Shown one piece after another: positions 32,766-44,148 of a stretch of DNA of 64,000 nt. The position numbers and the translations under genes were made by a program. How positions within the stretch are numbered: the first letter of the stretch is position 1; every line of letters starts with the position of its first letter. The stretch covers positions 62,001 to 126,000 of the forward strand of contig NJPS01000032.1 in the NCBI GenBank assembly GCA_002946415.1. Reading direction: 5' to 3'. The notes beneath the pieces were generated by a model. That model made no database searches. It saw only the letters and a program-made list of their open reading frames with translations, and was not told the origin of the DNA. The DNA is from Rutstroemia sp. NJR-2017a BVV2 (taxonomy: Eukaryota; Ascomycota; Leotiomycetes; Helotiales; Rutstroemiaceae).

Positions 32766-34300
32766 CTTGTTGCGTTTTCTCGTGTAGGATAAGGTTCTGT
32801 AGTCGGTAATTTGGGACGACGAATGTTGGGGAATCGCATATTAATAAGGATGGAGGAGAAGTAATATTTCAGGTGGCAGTCGTGTTGTCGCACTGGCTGA
32901 CATGGGAGATAAAGTATGCTTTTATTTCCGTCGTATTCTTGAGTCTCATAGAGCAATTCCCGTAGATCCCTTTGCGCTTATGCCTTGATGAGTTAGGTGA
33001 TCTCGTTGCATCCCATATCTTTGGTGCAGAAGCGGATTTAGACCGCACTTCAACAGATAAAAGCTTATTCCCGGACAACAGCTGCGACAGACAGCGGCTG
33101 CGAAAGACGACGGCTGCGACATCATTGCGGTCAACCGCACCAAAGCGCGCAAGTGGGGAAAAGTATGAGGTGCTCCACGTGAGTTAGAAATGAGAGGTGA
33201 GAAAATTTTTACCTGCCTTTCGTATCACTCGTATGGTACGTAGTAGGTTTTTCCTAAAAAAACCTGTAGGATTTCCATTGCATACAGAGTACCTCACAGG
33301 CAAACGACGGGCGTGAGATGTAAAGAATAGCATTTACAGCCAACTGTATATTGTATGCTGGCGAGAGCTTGCAAAAGGATCAGAAAACTGAAGCCTATGA
33401 GAAGAAGATAGATAAAGACGAAGCAGACAAATTTCTGGGTGATGAAAATATACACAGACTCCGATTTAACGCGAGCAGCTGCACCAACTATGCAGAATAG
33501 CTATGGGATCCGGATTTCAGACTTCTGAACGAATCAAAGTGCAGCAAAGGCCAAATGCATGAGCAAGTGACATCAAACATAAAGTATGAATTTATCCTGT
33601 ACGCTTGCATGCATCGTGCATGGAGGGGTAAAAAGATTTCAGCCTTGCGCGCTGCAAAGTCTGGAAGTGTTGATACTGTAGCCTTGCCTAGTAGTAGGTC
33701 TTGCGTTTTGAATCAATGAATCAATGAATCAATGAATCAATGAACGAATGAACGAATGAAATAACGAAATAATGAGCGAATGAGAGGGATATCTGTCCGT
33801 AGGGTCCCTATCCGCATGTTGCTCTCAGTAGTTCGACCTAACAGCGACATGCTTTCGGAGTACCATCCCCATCCATTCCCAAATGTATCACAAAACAGTC
33901 CAGAATTTGAACTCCAAGGAACAGAAAGCTAGCCGGTCTCGCCCAGCTCGTCCATCAAAGAAAGCCTCAAAATTTGGCAGCCAATCAGCCTTTTTGGCTG
34001 CCCCTCTCTAAGCCTGATCCGGGACAATTAGTCGATGGCGTGATACTACGTGCCAGATTTTTCGGTATACCCCTCGAATGGCGACACTGACATAGACAAA
34101 TGATTAATAAAATTCTTGCCATTTCCATTGAAAGGCTAGGTTTATAACACCGTCCCCCTCTCTTCTATTTCGTCTGTCCTCTTTCCTCTTTCCTTCTGTA
34201 CATTTACTTCGAACCCGAATTTGCGATTACGTTTCATCACCCCGCAAAGTCCTTATCGAATACCGAATCTTTATCCTCCGAACCCCTCCAAATAATAAAA
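32766..34300. other. Divergent intergenic region of about 1.5 kb
   Basis: Holds the transporter promoter and, at the right end, the peroxiredoxin promoter with a pyrimidine-rich stretch (34152-34200) before the start. A tandem repeat lies at 33710-33780. No gene recognised. Confidence 0.5.
33710..33783. repeat. Tandem AATCAATG/AACGAATG repeat
   Basis: Eight-base units, about nine in all. The first are perfect AATCAATG copies; later ones drift to AACGAATG and AATGAGCG. Typical of slippage. Confidence 0.8.
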
Positions 34301-35129
34301 ATGGCCGAAGAACGCGCAACTCCGTAAGTCTTTTGTCTTATCCCAAGAAAGAATTGACGGCGTCATGTTTTGAGCCCAATCTGATTTGCCTCTGCTAACA
34401 ATGGCGCAGTCTCCGTCTAGGATCTATCGCCCCAAACTTTCAAGCCGAGACCACCAACGGTCCGATCGATTTCCATGAGTTTATCGGTGACAAGTGGGTG
34501 GTTCTCTTCTCTCACCCAGAAGATTACACTCCAGTCTGCACCACCGAGCTTGGTGCTTTCGCAAAGCTTGAGCCTGAGTTCACCAAGCGTGGCGTAAAGC
34601 TCATTGGTCTTTCTGCCAACACTGTCGACTCACACGGAGGATGGATCAAGGATATCGATGAGATCTCTGGCAGCAAGCTCTCTTTCCCAATCATTGGCGA
34701 CAAGGAGCGAAAGGTTGCTTACCTCTACGACATGTAAGCATTGTTAGGGAGCTTTACCTGCATGTTGCATCTAACCCGATATGCAGGCTTGATCACCAGG
34801 ACACCACCAATGTCGACTCCAAGGGCATTGCATTCACTATCCGATCCGTTTTCATCATTGACCCCAAGAAGACAATTCGCCTCATCCTCTCTTACCCCGC
34901 CTCAACTGGCAGAAACACCGCTGAGGTTCTTCGTGTTGTCGACTCTCTCCAAACTGGTGACAAGCATCGCATCACTACTCCCATCAACTGGGTCCCTGGT
35001 GACGATGTCATTGTCCACCCCGGTGTCAAGAACGAGGAGGCCAAGACTCTGTTCCCCAACTTCCGCATCGTCAAGCCATATCTTCGATTCACACCTCTGC
35101 CAAAGGAAGAGACCTCTGCCGCAGTGTAG
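34301..35129 (+). CDS. 1-Cys peroxiredoxin (Prx6/Prx1 type)
   Basis: Thiol peroxidase that reduces hydrogen peroxide and organic hydroperoxides, 229 residues. Exons 34301-34323, 34410-34733, 34787-35129. The N-terminus is PLRLGSIAPNFQAETTNGPI. The active site is SHPEDYTPVCTTELGAF with the peroxidatic Cys in PVCTTE; there is no second resolving Cys in the usual place, so it is the 1-Cys class. The C-terminal part has RSVFIIDPKKTIRLILSYPA and GRNTAEVLRVVDSLQ, then INWVPGDDVIVHPGV, all typical of Prx6. No presequence is visible, so a cytosolic or nuclear location is likelier than the mitochondrial one of yeast Prx1. The promoter is pyrimidine-rich. Confidence 0.94.
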
Positions 35130-36746
35130 AAGACAGATGCTGCTCTACAACACGCTTTTGGATATTTTAGGGTGTTGGATAAGAATGACTGAACGAATGG
35201 AGGGACGGTTGGATGGATTATACCACGATTCTTGCAGGCCATGGAGTATTTGAGACGAATATCCCGACTCAGCTTCTGGCAATTAGTAAATAAATGACAA
35301 AAAAACAATAAAAATAATGTTTGAAGCTCCACCGAGACAACCAGCGCGATGATTGCAATGACTCATTTAACTTGACGATTCAGATTGCCATCCTCGATTA
35401 TCCCAGGGCTGAAGTGTTCAGAAACATGTTTGCGAACTCTTTTCTCTATGTGCGAAGGTAGAAACAGCAGAGCAACCTGCTGGGAATGAGACACAGTAGC
35501 CCATTGTCCTGTTGAGTAATCAGTACATTCTTCCTAGTACCTGCGCTGGAAGCCTTCGCAGTTCGCATGTGCAACAGCCGCACGGTCGCGAGGTTCTTTG
35601 CTTCTTCAACCTTAGTTTCTAGGTACATGCCGAGCGGGACACAAGGCAGTAATATATCTGAAGCACATGGGGGCTGACGTCTCCCCTTTTTAATCTTGCT
35701 GAGCACGCAGGAATGCATCATGTCAAATTTTATTCTGGAAACCTCACAGGGCCCAAGACGAGATTAATATACACTGCATGACCTGGAATAGACACGTGGA
35801 GTGCTGGTCAATTATCGGATGAACCCGACTTCCTTTGTGCTTCTTGCCCGGCAACCCACTCGAGCCACGCCAGAATCCCGATTCGATTGTGAGCTGCGTT
35901 GAAAATAGCAACGCTCAGACAGGTCCGAGCAACACGACAAGGCCAGTTTTGGAATCGGTGAACGAACGCACGAAGAACCAAACGAAACGGCGCAGAGCGT
36001 TTTAAGGTTTTACTAACGCGAAACGCAGAGCCGTTCAGAAACAATCGAGTCACTCGACAACCGCCTCTTCGGACTTCACATCTCAGATCGACCTCCGAGA
36101 AGCAGAAAGTGGGCTGGAACCGCAGAATTTCTATTTACTCTCTCGGCAAAGAGTAGCCTGCGGAGATTGGGAAACTTGGCTCGCTGTACTAGGTCGACTG
36201 GGACAAGGCTCGTTGCTCGTTGCTCGGTGGGTAGGTGAAGAGCTCGGTAGACATACGAGTTCGGGTTTCTTTCCGAGATCTGACAGTTCGCTCAAGGATC
36301 TCAAAAGGGCGGCAGAAACAACCATATCGGGAGGGGTGAAGGGGATAATCTGGTGATTCCCGTCCTTACTATCAACGCGGCTCCCTAGGATATACATTGC
36401 AACTTGCCTTGCTACGGAACGAAAGACTCTGAATAAACTGTGTAATCTGTGCGGCAAGTGGATCTAACTCTTCTTCCCCTTACATCCCAAACGAGCGAGA
36501 GACCCTCCAAAGGCAACTAGGATTATACCACCGAAGCATACATTTGACAAGGCCGAGTATTATTTCTTCCGGGGGAGCGCTTGTTGTTTTTTGGGTACGG
36601 CTAAGGTAAGCATCTTCTGTTTCCACAAACACATTGAAAGCATACTTGATGTTGGGAACATCTCTTGTCATTTGCCCCAGTTGTACTTAGCCTTCGCTGC
36701 TTGTCATTGTCGCAGTTGTCTTCAGTCTCCTACAGCATGATCCAAC
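35130..36746. other. Intergenic, about 1.6 kb, nothing recognised
   Basis: Between the peroxiredoxin stop and the Kelch-BTB start. Short open frames on both strands lack family resemblance. The right part probably holds a long leader and promoter for the Kelch-BTB gene. Confidence 0.45.
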
Positions 36747-39700
36747 ATGTCGAACCCGCTGACAGTCAGACCAAAAGACTCTTTAGAGTCACTGTACATC
36801 TCCGGATCTTCAACTGACGACGACGACCCGAGACCAGAGCCAAAGTCCGGGGCCGATTTTCTCATAGGGGTACGCAGAGGTCTCAAGAAGCTAGGATCGG
36901 TTTCTAGCGGGCGCGGACGACCGTTCAATATACAAACAGGCAACAACAGCCCTACAGCAGACCTCATCGAGCGTTCTGCGAGCACCGAGCGATTCTTTGT
37001 ATCGCAGAATGAAAGGAAGTTGAGCAACGCCAATCTTGAGAAGCCTTTGCCAACTCTGCCGAAAACACCGACATCACCGATTATCGAGGATCCGGTGGGG
37101 CGCACTCCTCCCGATACGCCCAAAGCATTGGAAGCTATGTCGCGACCTGCGGCGACAGGTAGTCGCGCAAGCACTTTGGATTCAACATCGTCCACACAGA
37201 ACAACTCTAGCGGGTTTCAGCCCCTCGCGGGTGCCTATACAACAGATATGAGTAGCAGTCAGACGAGCCTTGCGAGCTCAAGTAAACAAGACGGAAGTGA
37301 GACTGGGGAGGAGAAAAGAGAAGACATCATGACGCCGAGGAGTAATGGACCTTCGTCGGCAGGTCCATCGCCTGCACAACAACCTCGATCTGCAAGCGGC
37401 AGTGCAGCTGCTCCTGTCGCGAACCCGTCTACACACTTGTCTGGTCTTATGTGCAACGTACATCGGACCACGGGAAAAGAGCCTCATCCTCTTGTCGGTG
37501 CAACAACAACAATTCTGGGTGACAAGCTTTATGTTTTTGGTGGTCGCATTCTTTCAAGAACACGCCCTTCGTTGACAGCTGACCTATATGAACTTGACCT
37601 GATACGGCGACACTGGACAAAGATCGAGACGTCGGGCGATATACCCCCACCAAGGTACTTCCACAGTGTATGTCCATTGGGTGATACAAAATTAGTCTGC
37701 TATGGTGGAATGTCTCCAGCTCCTCCCCAGAGCCAAGCGCAAATGGTCGCCTCTGCGCAAGGCACTCAAGATGCCCAACCGGAAGTTGTTGTGATGTCAG
37801 ACATTTATATATATGATGCACCATCAAGGACCTGGACATTTATACCGACAAATGAAACACCCCAGGGAAGATATGCGCACTGCGCGACAATTCTTCCTTC
37901 ATCGGCCACATTCTCATCCGCAAATGCGCCGTCATCTGCCCTACACCATAACCCGCAAGGGTTGAATCCCAACCAAGGTAGCATTGGTGTGAATATCGAC
38001 GGCACTGGGGGTGCCGAGATGGTAGTTGTAGGTGGGCAAGACAGCGCAAATCACTACATTGAACAGATAAGTGTGTTCAATCTCAGAAGCTTGAAATGGA
38101 CTAGTACTCAACAGCTTGGAAAGAGTTGTGGAGCATATCGAAGTGTTGTGGCGCCTTTACCTGGGCTTGTCTCTGCCAAAATAGGGAAGTCTTCACCAAC
38201 CAAACCAGATCACAGTGGGATAAATCAAGATTCAAGAGAACCTGGATCCTCTATGCTGATATATTCCAATTATAACTTCTTGGATGTCAAGCTCGAATTG
38301 CAAGTCAGAGCTTCTGATGGGACGTTGGCCGAAAAGCCAATGCATGGCACATTTTCTCCTCCCGGTCTCCGTTTCCCTAACGGTGGTGTCATTGACACAA
38401 ATTTCGTAGTTAGTGGGACATATCTCACTTCTTCGAAGCAAGAGTATGCTTTATGGGCGCTCGACCTGCGAACTCTCACTTGGAGCCGCATTGATGCAGG
38501 AGGGAGTGTCTTTAGTCAAGGAAGCTGGAATCGTGGAATACTATGGAACAGACGCAACACATTTGTTATTCTTGGAAATCGCAAACGCAGTTTAGTCGAA
38601 GACTACAACCACAGGCGAATAAACTTCACCAACGTTTGCATGGTAGAGCTTGAGGCGTTTGGCTTATATGACAATCCCCGAAAAGCATCACCTATGTCCG
38701 GATTTGTCTCAGCTAGCTCGCCCTTCACGGCACCTTCTTTGAATATTAGCACGAAAGCCGGATGGAACGCAGGAGGTCGCACTCTTTCGAAAGCAGCGGA
38801 AGAGTTAGGGGCTAGTGCTTTAGCATTGAGGGAACTCGCAGATATGGACATTCTCTGCGTCGGTGGAGAGCGCATTCCTGTAAATTCACGCATCGTTGCG
38901 AGAAGATGGGGTCCTTATTTCGTGCAGTTATTGCGCGAAGGAACAGCAACACAAGATGGAAATGACGCTGCAACATTACGACCGGATAACGTCTTCCGAC
39001 ATAACCCAAGCAGAAACAGCAGCCTAACCATCACTCCAAGTCTTGGTGGACAATCCTCAAGTCTTTCAACAACGTCAACCTTAAACAACTCACAATCAGA
39101 TGCCTCATCTATACTCCAACCTCCCGATTCGGGCAATCTTCCGCCTAATTCTAGACCGCGCACACTTTATCTTCCACATACACAACTCACAGTTCAGGCT
39201 CTTCTGCACTTCCTTTACACATCATCTCTTCCTCCTAACCATTCTACTTTGTGTACACCTCAGATTCTTTGTAGTTTACTACAATTAGCCCGGCCTTATA
39301 AAGTCGACGGTCTACTAGAAGCTGTGGTTGAGAGATTACATGGTGTGCTCGATAGCCGGAATGCAGCAGCGGTATTTAATGCTAGTGCTATGGCTGCGGG
39401 TGGTGGACGTTCGACATCGACGACTTCAGATATTGCGGACCCATGGAGTCTGAATAGTATTTCGAATGCAGGGGAAACATTACTACAACTCGGTCTCGAC
39501 AATGACTTGAGTGCACGGATGCAGCAATCATTACGAATTAATACGAGCCTTGGTAATTTAAGCACAGGTCAAGGAGGAAGACGACAAGATGATGAAGAAC
39601 CTATGAGCGCAACGAGCAGTGTCGCTAGTGATATTAGTGGCAGCGAGATGAGTGGAAGCGTAAGTGCTTCAGAGTCTGGTAGGAACAACCAGACTGGAGA

Positions 39701-39848
39701 AATTTGGAGAGGAGATATCAGTGCGGTGATTGGTTTACAGAAGAGAGGTCTTCGGGGCCTGATGGAAGGAAGAAGGCTTCGAGAAAGAGGCACAAGTGTA
39801 GGTGCAGCACAGCAGTCAAGAGTCGGACTTGGGATTGCCAATGGATAG
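36747..39848 (+). CDS. Kelch-repeat and BTB protein, Mds3/Pmd1/Ral2-like
   Basis: Single exon of 1033 residues. The first ~240 residues are Ser/Pro-rich and disordered. Kelch blades follow (about 245-620): GATTTILGDKLYVFGGRILS, YELDLIRRHWTKIETSGDIP, YGGMSPAPPQSQ, DIYIYDAPSRTWTFIPTNE, VVVGGQDSANHYIEQISVFN, and ALWALDLRTLTWSRIDAGG. A BTB-like domain lies after about residue 695 (ALRELADMDILCVGGERIPV, NSRIVARRWGPYFVQLLREG), interrupted by a disordered insert and resumed at LYLPHTQLTVQALLHFLYTS. The C-terminus is again low-complexity. This order matches fungal Mds3/Pmd1 and fission-yeast Ral2, scaffold-type regulators of Ras, TOR/pH signalling and sporulation. Function by homology only. Confidence 0.8.
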   Translation: MSNPLTVRPKDSLESLYISGSSTDDDDPRPEPKSGADFLIGVRRGLKKLGSVSSGRGRPFNIQTGNNSPTADLIERSASTERFFVSQNERKLSNANLEKPLPTLPKTPTSPIIEDPVGRTPPDTPKALEAMSRPAATGSRASTLDSTSSTQNNSSGFQPLAGAYTTDMSSSQTSLASSSKQDGSETGEEKREDIMTPRSNGPSSAGPSPAQQPRSASGSAAAPVANPSTHLSGLMCNVHRTTGKEPHPLVGATTTILGDKLYVFGGRILSRTRPSLTADLYELDLIRRHWTKIETSGDIPPPRYFHSVCPLGDTKLVCYGGMSPAPPQSQAQMVASAQGTQDAQPEVVVMSDIYIYDAPSRTWTFIPTNETPQGRYAHCATILPSSATFSSANAPSSALHHNPQGLNPNQGSIGVNIDGTGGAEMVVVGGQDSANHYIEQISVFNLRSLKWTSTQQLGKSCGAYRSVVAPLPGLVSAKIGKSSPTKPDHSGINQDSREPGSSMLIYSNYNFLDVKLELQVRASDGTLAEKPMHGTFSPPGLRFPNGGVIDTNFVVSGTYLTSSKQEYALWALDLRTLTWSRIDAGGSVFSQGSWNRGILWNRRNTFVILGNRKRSLVEDYNHRRINFTNVCMVELEAFGLYDNPRKASPMSGFVSASSPFTAPSLNISTKAGWNAGGRTLSKAAEELGASALALRELADMDILCVGGERIPVNSRIVARRWGPYFVQLLREGTATQDGNDAATLRPDNVFRHNPSRNSSLTITPSLGGQSSSLSTTSTLNNSQSDASSILQPPDSGNLPPNSRPRTLYLPHTQLTVQALLHFLYTSSLPPNHSTLCTPQILCSLLQLARPYKVDGLLEAVVERLHGVLDSRNAAAVFNASAMAAGGGRSTSTTSDIADPWSLNSISNAGETLLQLGLDNDLSARMQQSLRINTSLGNLSTGQGGRRQDDEEPMSATSSVASDISGSEMSGSVSASESGRNNQTGEIWRGDISAVIGLQKRGLRGLMEGRRLRERGTSVGAAQQSRVGLGIANG

Positions 39849-40584
39849 TTAATCTGGATGGCAACGGTATGCCTTATGAGGATTTATGAGAAATGTGATG
39901 ATTGCTCGGAGATCTTGGCGTTATATTTACATTCTATAGATCGGTATTATATTTCAAAGATATTTTTTAAAATAAATCATGTATTTGCGTAGCCTTCTGT
40001 GTTTTCAGCCCAAATAATAATCCGAGTGTATCACGATGTGTATGCCTCTCCGGTGCAGAAACAATAGGCTGGCAATAATATCCAAATGACAACTGGATAA
40101 TAAAACATTATAATGTCTTAGATTATTTAGGACATTCGTTTAACAACAGTAATCAGCTACAATGTATTGTCCCAAATCGGCCTGTTTTTTCTCCTCTGGA
40201 GAGTATGCGTCGAAGGGGGGTGTTAACGGCGATAAATTTTACGAACTAGGAACAAAGGGGTTACAAAATCTGAGTATATACCTTAAAGTAGTAAAACACT
40301 CAGTCATTATCTTGTGTTAAAGGAGAAAGAAAGAAGCTAGGAAATCAGCCATGGTAATTAGCATCGTTGATGCAATTCTGCGTGAACCAAACATTCACAT
40401 GTGCCCCACTACGTCACCACCACAAAAATAGATCCTCAACCAAAAAGTGCGACGGGCGAAAACAGTGAATATTTCCATACCATATCTCCATTCTGCTATA
40501 TTATTCTTTCATTTTGAACCGAGATACCCTAGAAAAGAACGTACACCGAACTGCACTCCATCGCGACCACAACAGCAAGACAGC
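39849..40584. other. Intergenic, carries an inverted-repeat element
   Basis: Between the Kelch-BTB stop and the DUF1769 start. The main content is the miniature element at 40047-40201. The remainder is unremarkable. Confidence 0.6.
40047..40201 (+). mobile_element. Miniature inverted-repeat element, copy 1
   Basis: About 155 bp. The left end begins TCTCCGGTGCAGAAACAATA and the right end reads AAATCGGCCTGTTTTTTCTC then CTCTGGAG, giving imperfect terminal inverted repeats. The flanks TGTATGCC (40039-40046) and AGTATGCG (40202-40209) share GTATGC, as expected for an aged 8-bp target duplication. The body includes GACAACTGGATAATAAAACA and CATTCGTTTAACAACAGTAA, shared with the copies at 42028, 49877 and 52327. 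No transposase is encoded. Confidence 0.8.
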
Positions 40585-41890
40585 ATGGCCGAAAACTACA
40601 TCTTGCGGGTCACTGCTGGCTCGGATTATGATGTCAGTAAACACCAAGTCGTGCCCGTAAACCAACCGCAGACAATCAAAATCGACAACGACCTCTGCAC
40701 CGTCGATCTGAACGTGCGGATCCAAGTGCGCACTCCCTTTCCTCCCCGTCCTCTCTACCCCTCCCCTCCTAAACTAACCCCCCCTCCCCCTCATAGGACT
40801 ACCGCGGCCTCCCGCGCTCCTCCCCCTCCACCTCGCCGTACTTCTCGCGCCCGCCGCACGACCGCAACCAAGACCAATACAGCATAAGCTTCCGGTTCGC
40901 GCCGAAACAAGATGTCAATGCGGATGATTTGGTGTTTGGGAATGATTTCGATCATCCGATTAGAGATAGACTGCCCCCGGGCTTTAATACGGCGTTTCGC
41001 ATTGTGAAGTGGGTGGTTGATCCGGGGTTGGATGGGGATGTGTATGCGGATAAGCCGTATTTGTATGGGCCGGCGGCGAGTTCGTTGAATGTGGTGTTTG
41101 TGGAGGGGGATGGGGAGAAGGAGGATAGGGAGGGGGAGGGAGAGAAGGAGGAGGGTAGCGGGGGTAAAGAAACAGAAGATGCGGGGTTGATATTTTCGGA
41201 GGGAGGGGATGAGGAGGGGCTGGAACATAGAAGGGAGTGTGGGATTCCGGACGGGGAGGCGGCGAGGAAGAAGTTCTTCTTGACGCAGGCGAATAGAAAG
41301 GAGTGGGATTGGGAGGCGGGGAAAAGTTATGGTTGTGATTTCTTTAATGCATATCTGGATTTTAATAGTGAGTTTTCTCTTTGCGGTTCTTCCACTCCTT
41401 GTTGATTGCTCTGGACGACTTGTCTAACTTGGGCTTTCTAGATTTTGCGCTTAAGCTCCCCGGATTTTCCATGCCGATCATGAAATACTGGGACGGTCAG
41501 GGTCTGAGGTTAGTTTTCGTCCTCTCTTGCTTCCCTTTTCCTCCTTGAATCACCCTTTCTCCTCTCTCACACAAATCGTCGTGATTTTTCGTAAAAAATT
41601 GGATCTTGCGAGCCAACATGTTATATCGCCATGATACTAGGAAAGAGCAGAAGCGCTCACATACGCTCAGATACGTGATGAAAAACCGAAAGACGGGAGA
41701 GGTGCTTTTCGTGGTGCTGTTTACGCTGTATTTGAAGGAGGATGTGGATGAGGAGGGGAATCTGAAAGAGGGAGTGGAGGGGGGTAAGCCGTTTGATTTG
41801 CTGGATGAGGAGGAGAGGGAGAAGAGTGGGGATGGGGAGGAGGGGGCAAAGGAGGAGGTGAAGACGGACGATGATGATGGTGTGGATTGA
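40585..41890 (+). CDS. DUF1769 (UPF0590) family protein
   Basis: Protein of unknown function, 342 residues; the family is widespread in fungi (fission-yeast SPCC/SPAC UPF0590-type). Exons 40585-40725, 40797-41367, 41442-41508, 41641-41890. The start ENYILRVTAGSDYDVSKHQV and VNVRIQDYRGLPR-like second block are typical. Then come SISFRFAPKQDVNADDLVFG, NDFDHPIRDRLPPGFNTAFR, YADKPYLYGPAASSLNVV, a Glu/Gly-rich acidic insert (about residues 155-200), YGCDFFNAYLDFNNFALKLP, and IMKYWDGQG before LRYVMKNRKTGEVLFVVLFT. The C-terminus is acidic. No enzymatic motif is evident. The acidic insert corresponds to a purine-rich DNA stretch (about 41105-41170). Confidence 0.85.
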
Positions 41891-42027
41891 GGGAATGGTT
41901 GGATGGTTTACAGATAGATAGATGGAGAGGGGAGAGAGTCGGATATGGAGTTTAATAGATGGCATTTGGATCAAAGATGGGGTGGCGGTCTAGGCTCTGG
42001 GGTTTTAAGTTATACGATAGATGGTAG

Positions 42028-42160
42028 GGCAAAGCATACATATCGGGGTTACCAAATTATACACAGAAATGGCAGGCCGACAAAGGTGACCAAAAGATAT
42101 CTGGACAATGAAAACATTACAAGATCTTGAAGTCTTTAGGATATTCGTTTGACAACAGTA
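42028..42160 (+). mobile_element. Miniature inverted-repeat element, copy 2 (longer variant, truncated)
   Basis: Shares GGCAGGCCGACAA, TCTGGACAATGAAAACATTA and TAGGATATTCGTTTGACAAC with the other copies. Its left end (GGCAAAGCATACATATCGGG then TTACCAAATTATACACAGAA) matches the end of copy 3 instead of copies 1 and 4, so these two form a longer subfamily. The right end is lost after GACAACAGTA. Confidence 0.7.
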
Positions 42161-42339
42161 CGCTCGCCAAGTTACGGTCTACAGTCAGAAGCATCATGAA
42201 CGAAGTAAAGAAGTATCTGCATTTCACCGATAGCAACATTCTTGTCGTCAGTGAGATCTTTCATATATCTTTGGTTATAAGTTTCGTAAAGGGATTTTCT
42301 CACTCCTAACTATCTTGTTCTTCTTCTCTGGCAATTTCT

Positions 42340-42690
42340 TAACTTCTTGCTTGATCTAAGATAACTACTATCAATTATTAAATTTCTCTGAGTTATTCAT
42401 ATTCGTTTTGATTATTTGCAAGTTTTCTTAATTGAAATAAAATCGATGGTATTATTAGATATAGAAATAATAGAGTTAACGAGAATAATAAAAGTAATAT
42501 AATAAGTAGAGATAATCTAGATAGTAGAGATAGTAAGAATTTGAAACTTGAGAGGTTAAGATAAATCGAAGAGTTTGGTAAACTTATTAAATTGAGAGAG
42601 TAATAGAAAAGTAATTAATAATTACAATTGTAGTAGATAGTAGTGATAGATTGATCCTTAAATCGTAGATACTTCTTAGTTATTATTAGT
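42340..42690. other. AT-rich, purine-skewed low-complexity block
   Basis: Strongly AT-rich with runs such as GATAGTAGAGATAGTAAGAA and few C residues on the plus strand. It could be a point-mutated (RIP-like) transposon remnant or simple sequence. No coding potential. Confidence 0.5.
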
Positions 42691-42748
42691 TATTTGTCGC
42701 ACCATAGCGAGAACCCCAACAACATCAACATCTGCCCTCTCACAAGAC

Positions 42749-42868
42749 TTATTTGATGTGGACCATGGAGGTATTGTAACAACAGCATGGTAACGTAACA
42801 ATAGCATCCATTCAAGACTACTAGTCTGATGTCTTCATTGATCACACTTACTGGCACTTCCATCCACA
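42749..42868 (+). repeat. Dispersed repeat A, copy 1
   Basis: About 115 bp similar to 51969-52078. Shared landmarks in order: TTATTTGATG, GCATGGTAAC, TCTGATGTCTTCATT and GGCACTTCCATYCA. It lies just past the 3' end of the translin-associated gene. Confidence 0.75.
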
Positions 42869-42885
42869 CCAGCTACCATCCCCCT

Positions 42886-43946
42886 TCAATAGCTCTCCAC
42901 CTCCCCCCTCCCCCCCTCATCCGGAACATCCATAACCCAACCCTTCGGCCTCTCCCTGCCCCTAACAATCATCCCATAAACCGCTGTCTCTACCTTCTCC
43001 ACACACGTCCTCATAACCTCCATCTTCTTCTCCACATCTCTGCCCAGCCCCGTATTCCCACATCGCGTCGTATCCAAACTTTCGAATTCCGTCCTCAAGA
43101 TACGGAGATCCGATAATATGGTTCTTTCCTCTGCTCTTGCGTTCCCCTCACCCTCAGCAGAAGCCGATGACGAAGCAGGCAACCTCCCATCCGTCGCCAT
43201 CCTCGTGACCGCAAACCGCATGATCTCACCCACCAGATCAAACAACCCGAGGACGTAATCATCACCCGTGAGCTCGATGCCCGCGGGGAGGGAATCCTGT
43301 GCTTGGGAAAGACTGATAAGGGATTGCTGGGTGAGGTAGTGCGAGAAGGAAACCGCTTCCATGTATTCCTGCACGCCGCCGGAGATCTGCCGCTGGTAGC
43401 GCCAGGAATTGATGCCCGTGAGGTCGGGGACGATGCTGGTGAAGAGGTTTTGGATGGTGGTGAGGCGATCGTTGCTTTCGGAGGCGATTTTGGGGGGGAG
43501 AAGGGCGTGGAGAGCTTGGGCTCTGGGGAGGGGTTAGTTCACGTGCTTGGGAGGAGAGGAGGGGTTGCGTACCGTTGGAGAGAGAAGATTCTGAGGTTTG
43601 TTGATTAATTATTGTTCTTTTAAAAGTGAGGATATTCATGATGTTGGACTTACATCTTCTTACTCAAAGCCGTAATGTCTCTCGAAGCTTTGATGATTCT
43701 CTCTCTTCGATCATGATGTTCATCCAATTCGGCGCGGAAAGTCTCAAACATGGGCATGAAAGGACTGGCACTAGCGCTTTGTGCTGAAGCTGAACCACCC
43801 GGCTTGGATGTACCATCGTGTTGACGTTTTACACCTGGCATTTTTGCTGTTGGATTGGAGATGGCTGTTGAACCTGCTTCTTGCATTGTAAAGACTGAAC
43901 TCGATGTGGTCCGGCCCAAGTTGTGCTTTGCGAAATGTGGATGCAA
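42886..43946 (-). CDS. Translin-associated factor X (TRAX) family protein
   Basis: Translin-family protein, about 315 residues, expected to pair with translin in the C3PO nuclease that processes small RNA and tRNA fragments. Exons 43654-43946, 43573-43590 (an 18-nt microexon) and 42886-43522; the join reads SRDITALSKKIIFSLQRAQ, the family signature. Other motifs: MFETFRAELDEHHDRRERII, RYQRQISGGVQEYMEAVSFS, HYLTQQSLISLSQ, and GDDYVLGLFDLVGEIMRFAV with the acidic residues of the TRAX catalytic site. The C-terminus has RILRTEFESLDT. The start may instead be the Met at 43841 (MPGVKRQHDG). Divergent from PIG-M with 202 bp between starts. Confidence 0.9.
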
Positions 43947-44148
43947 GGTATGACAGGGATATATTTTGCGGCCGCTGCTTGTAGTACTGTAGTAAAAGGT
44001 TTAGCGAATAAGGGCGTGTGAGTATTGACGACGAAATATCAAAAGACACGTGCAATCAATCAACACATCTAGATTTCAACACCTTCTATCCCAAGGTATA
44101 TCCAAGAGAGTCCAAAAAGAGGTTGCATATGCATCCTCCCCCATCAAC

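Larger units (their letters stand above)
41891..42885. other. Convergent intergenic region with element remnant, AT-rich block and repeat A
   Basis: Contains a longer relative of the miniature element (42028-42160), an AT-rich purine-biased block (about 42340-42690) and one copy of dispersed repeat A (42749-42868). No gene is supported. Confidence 0.6.
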
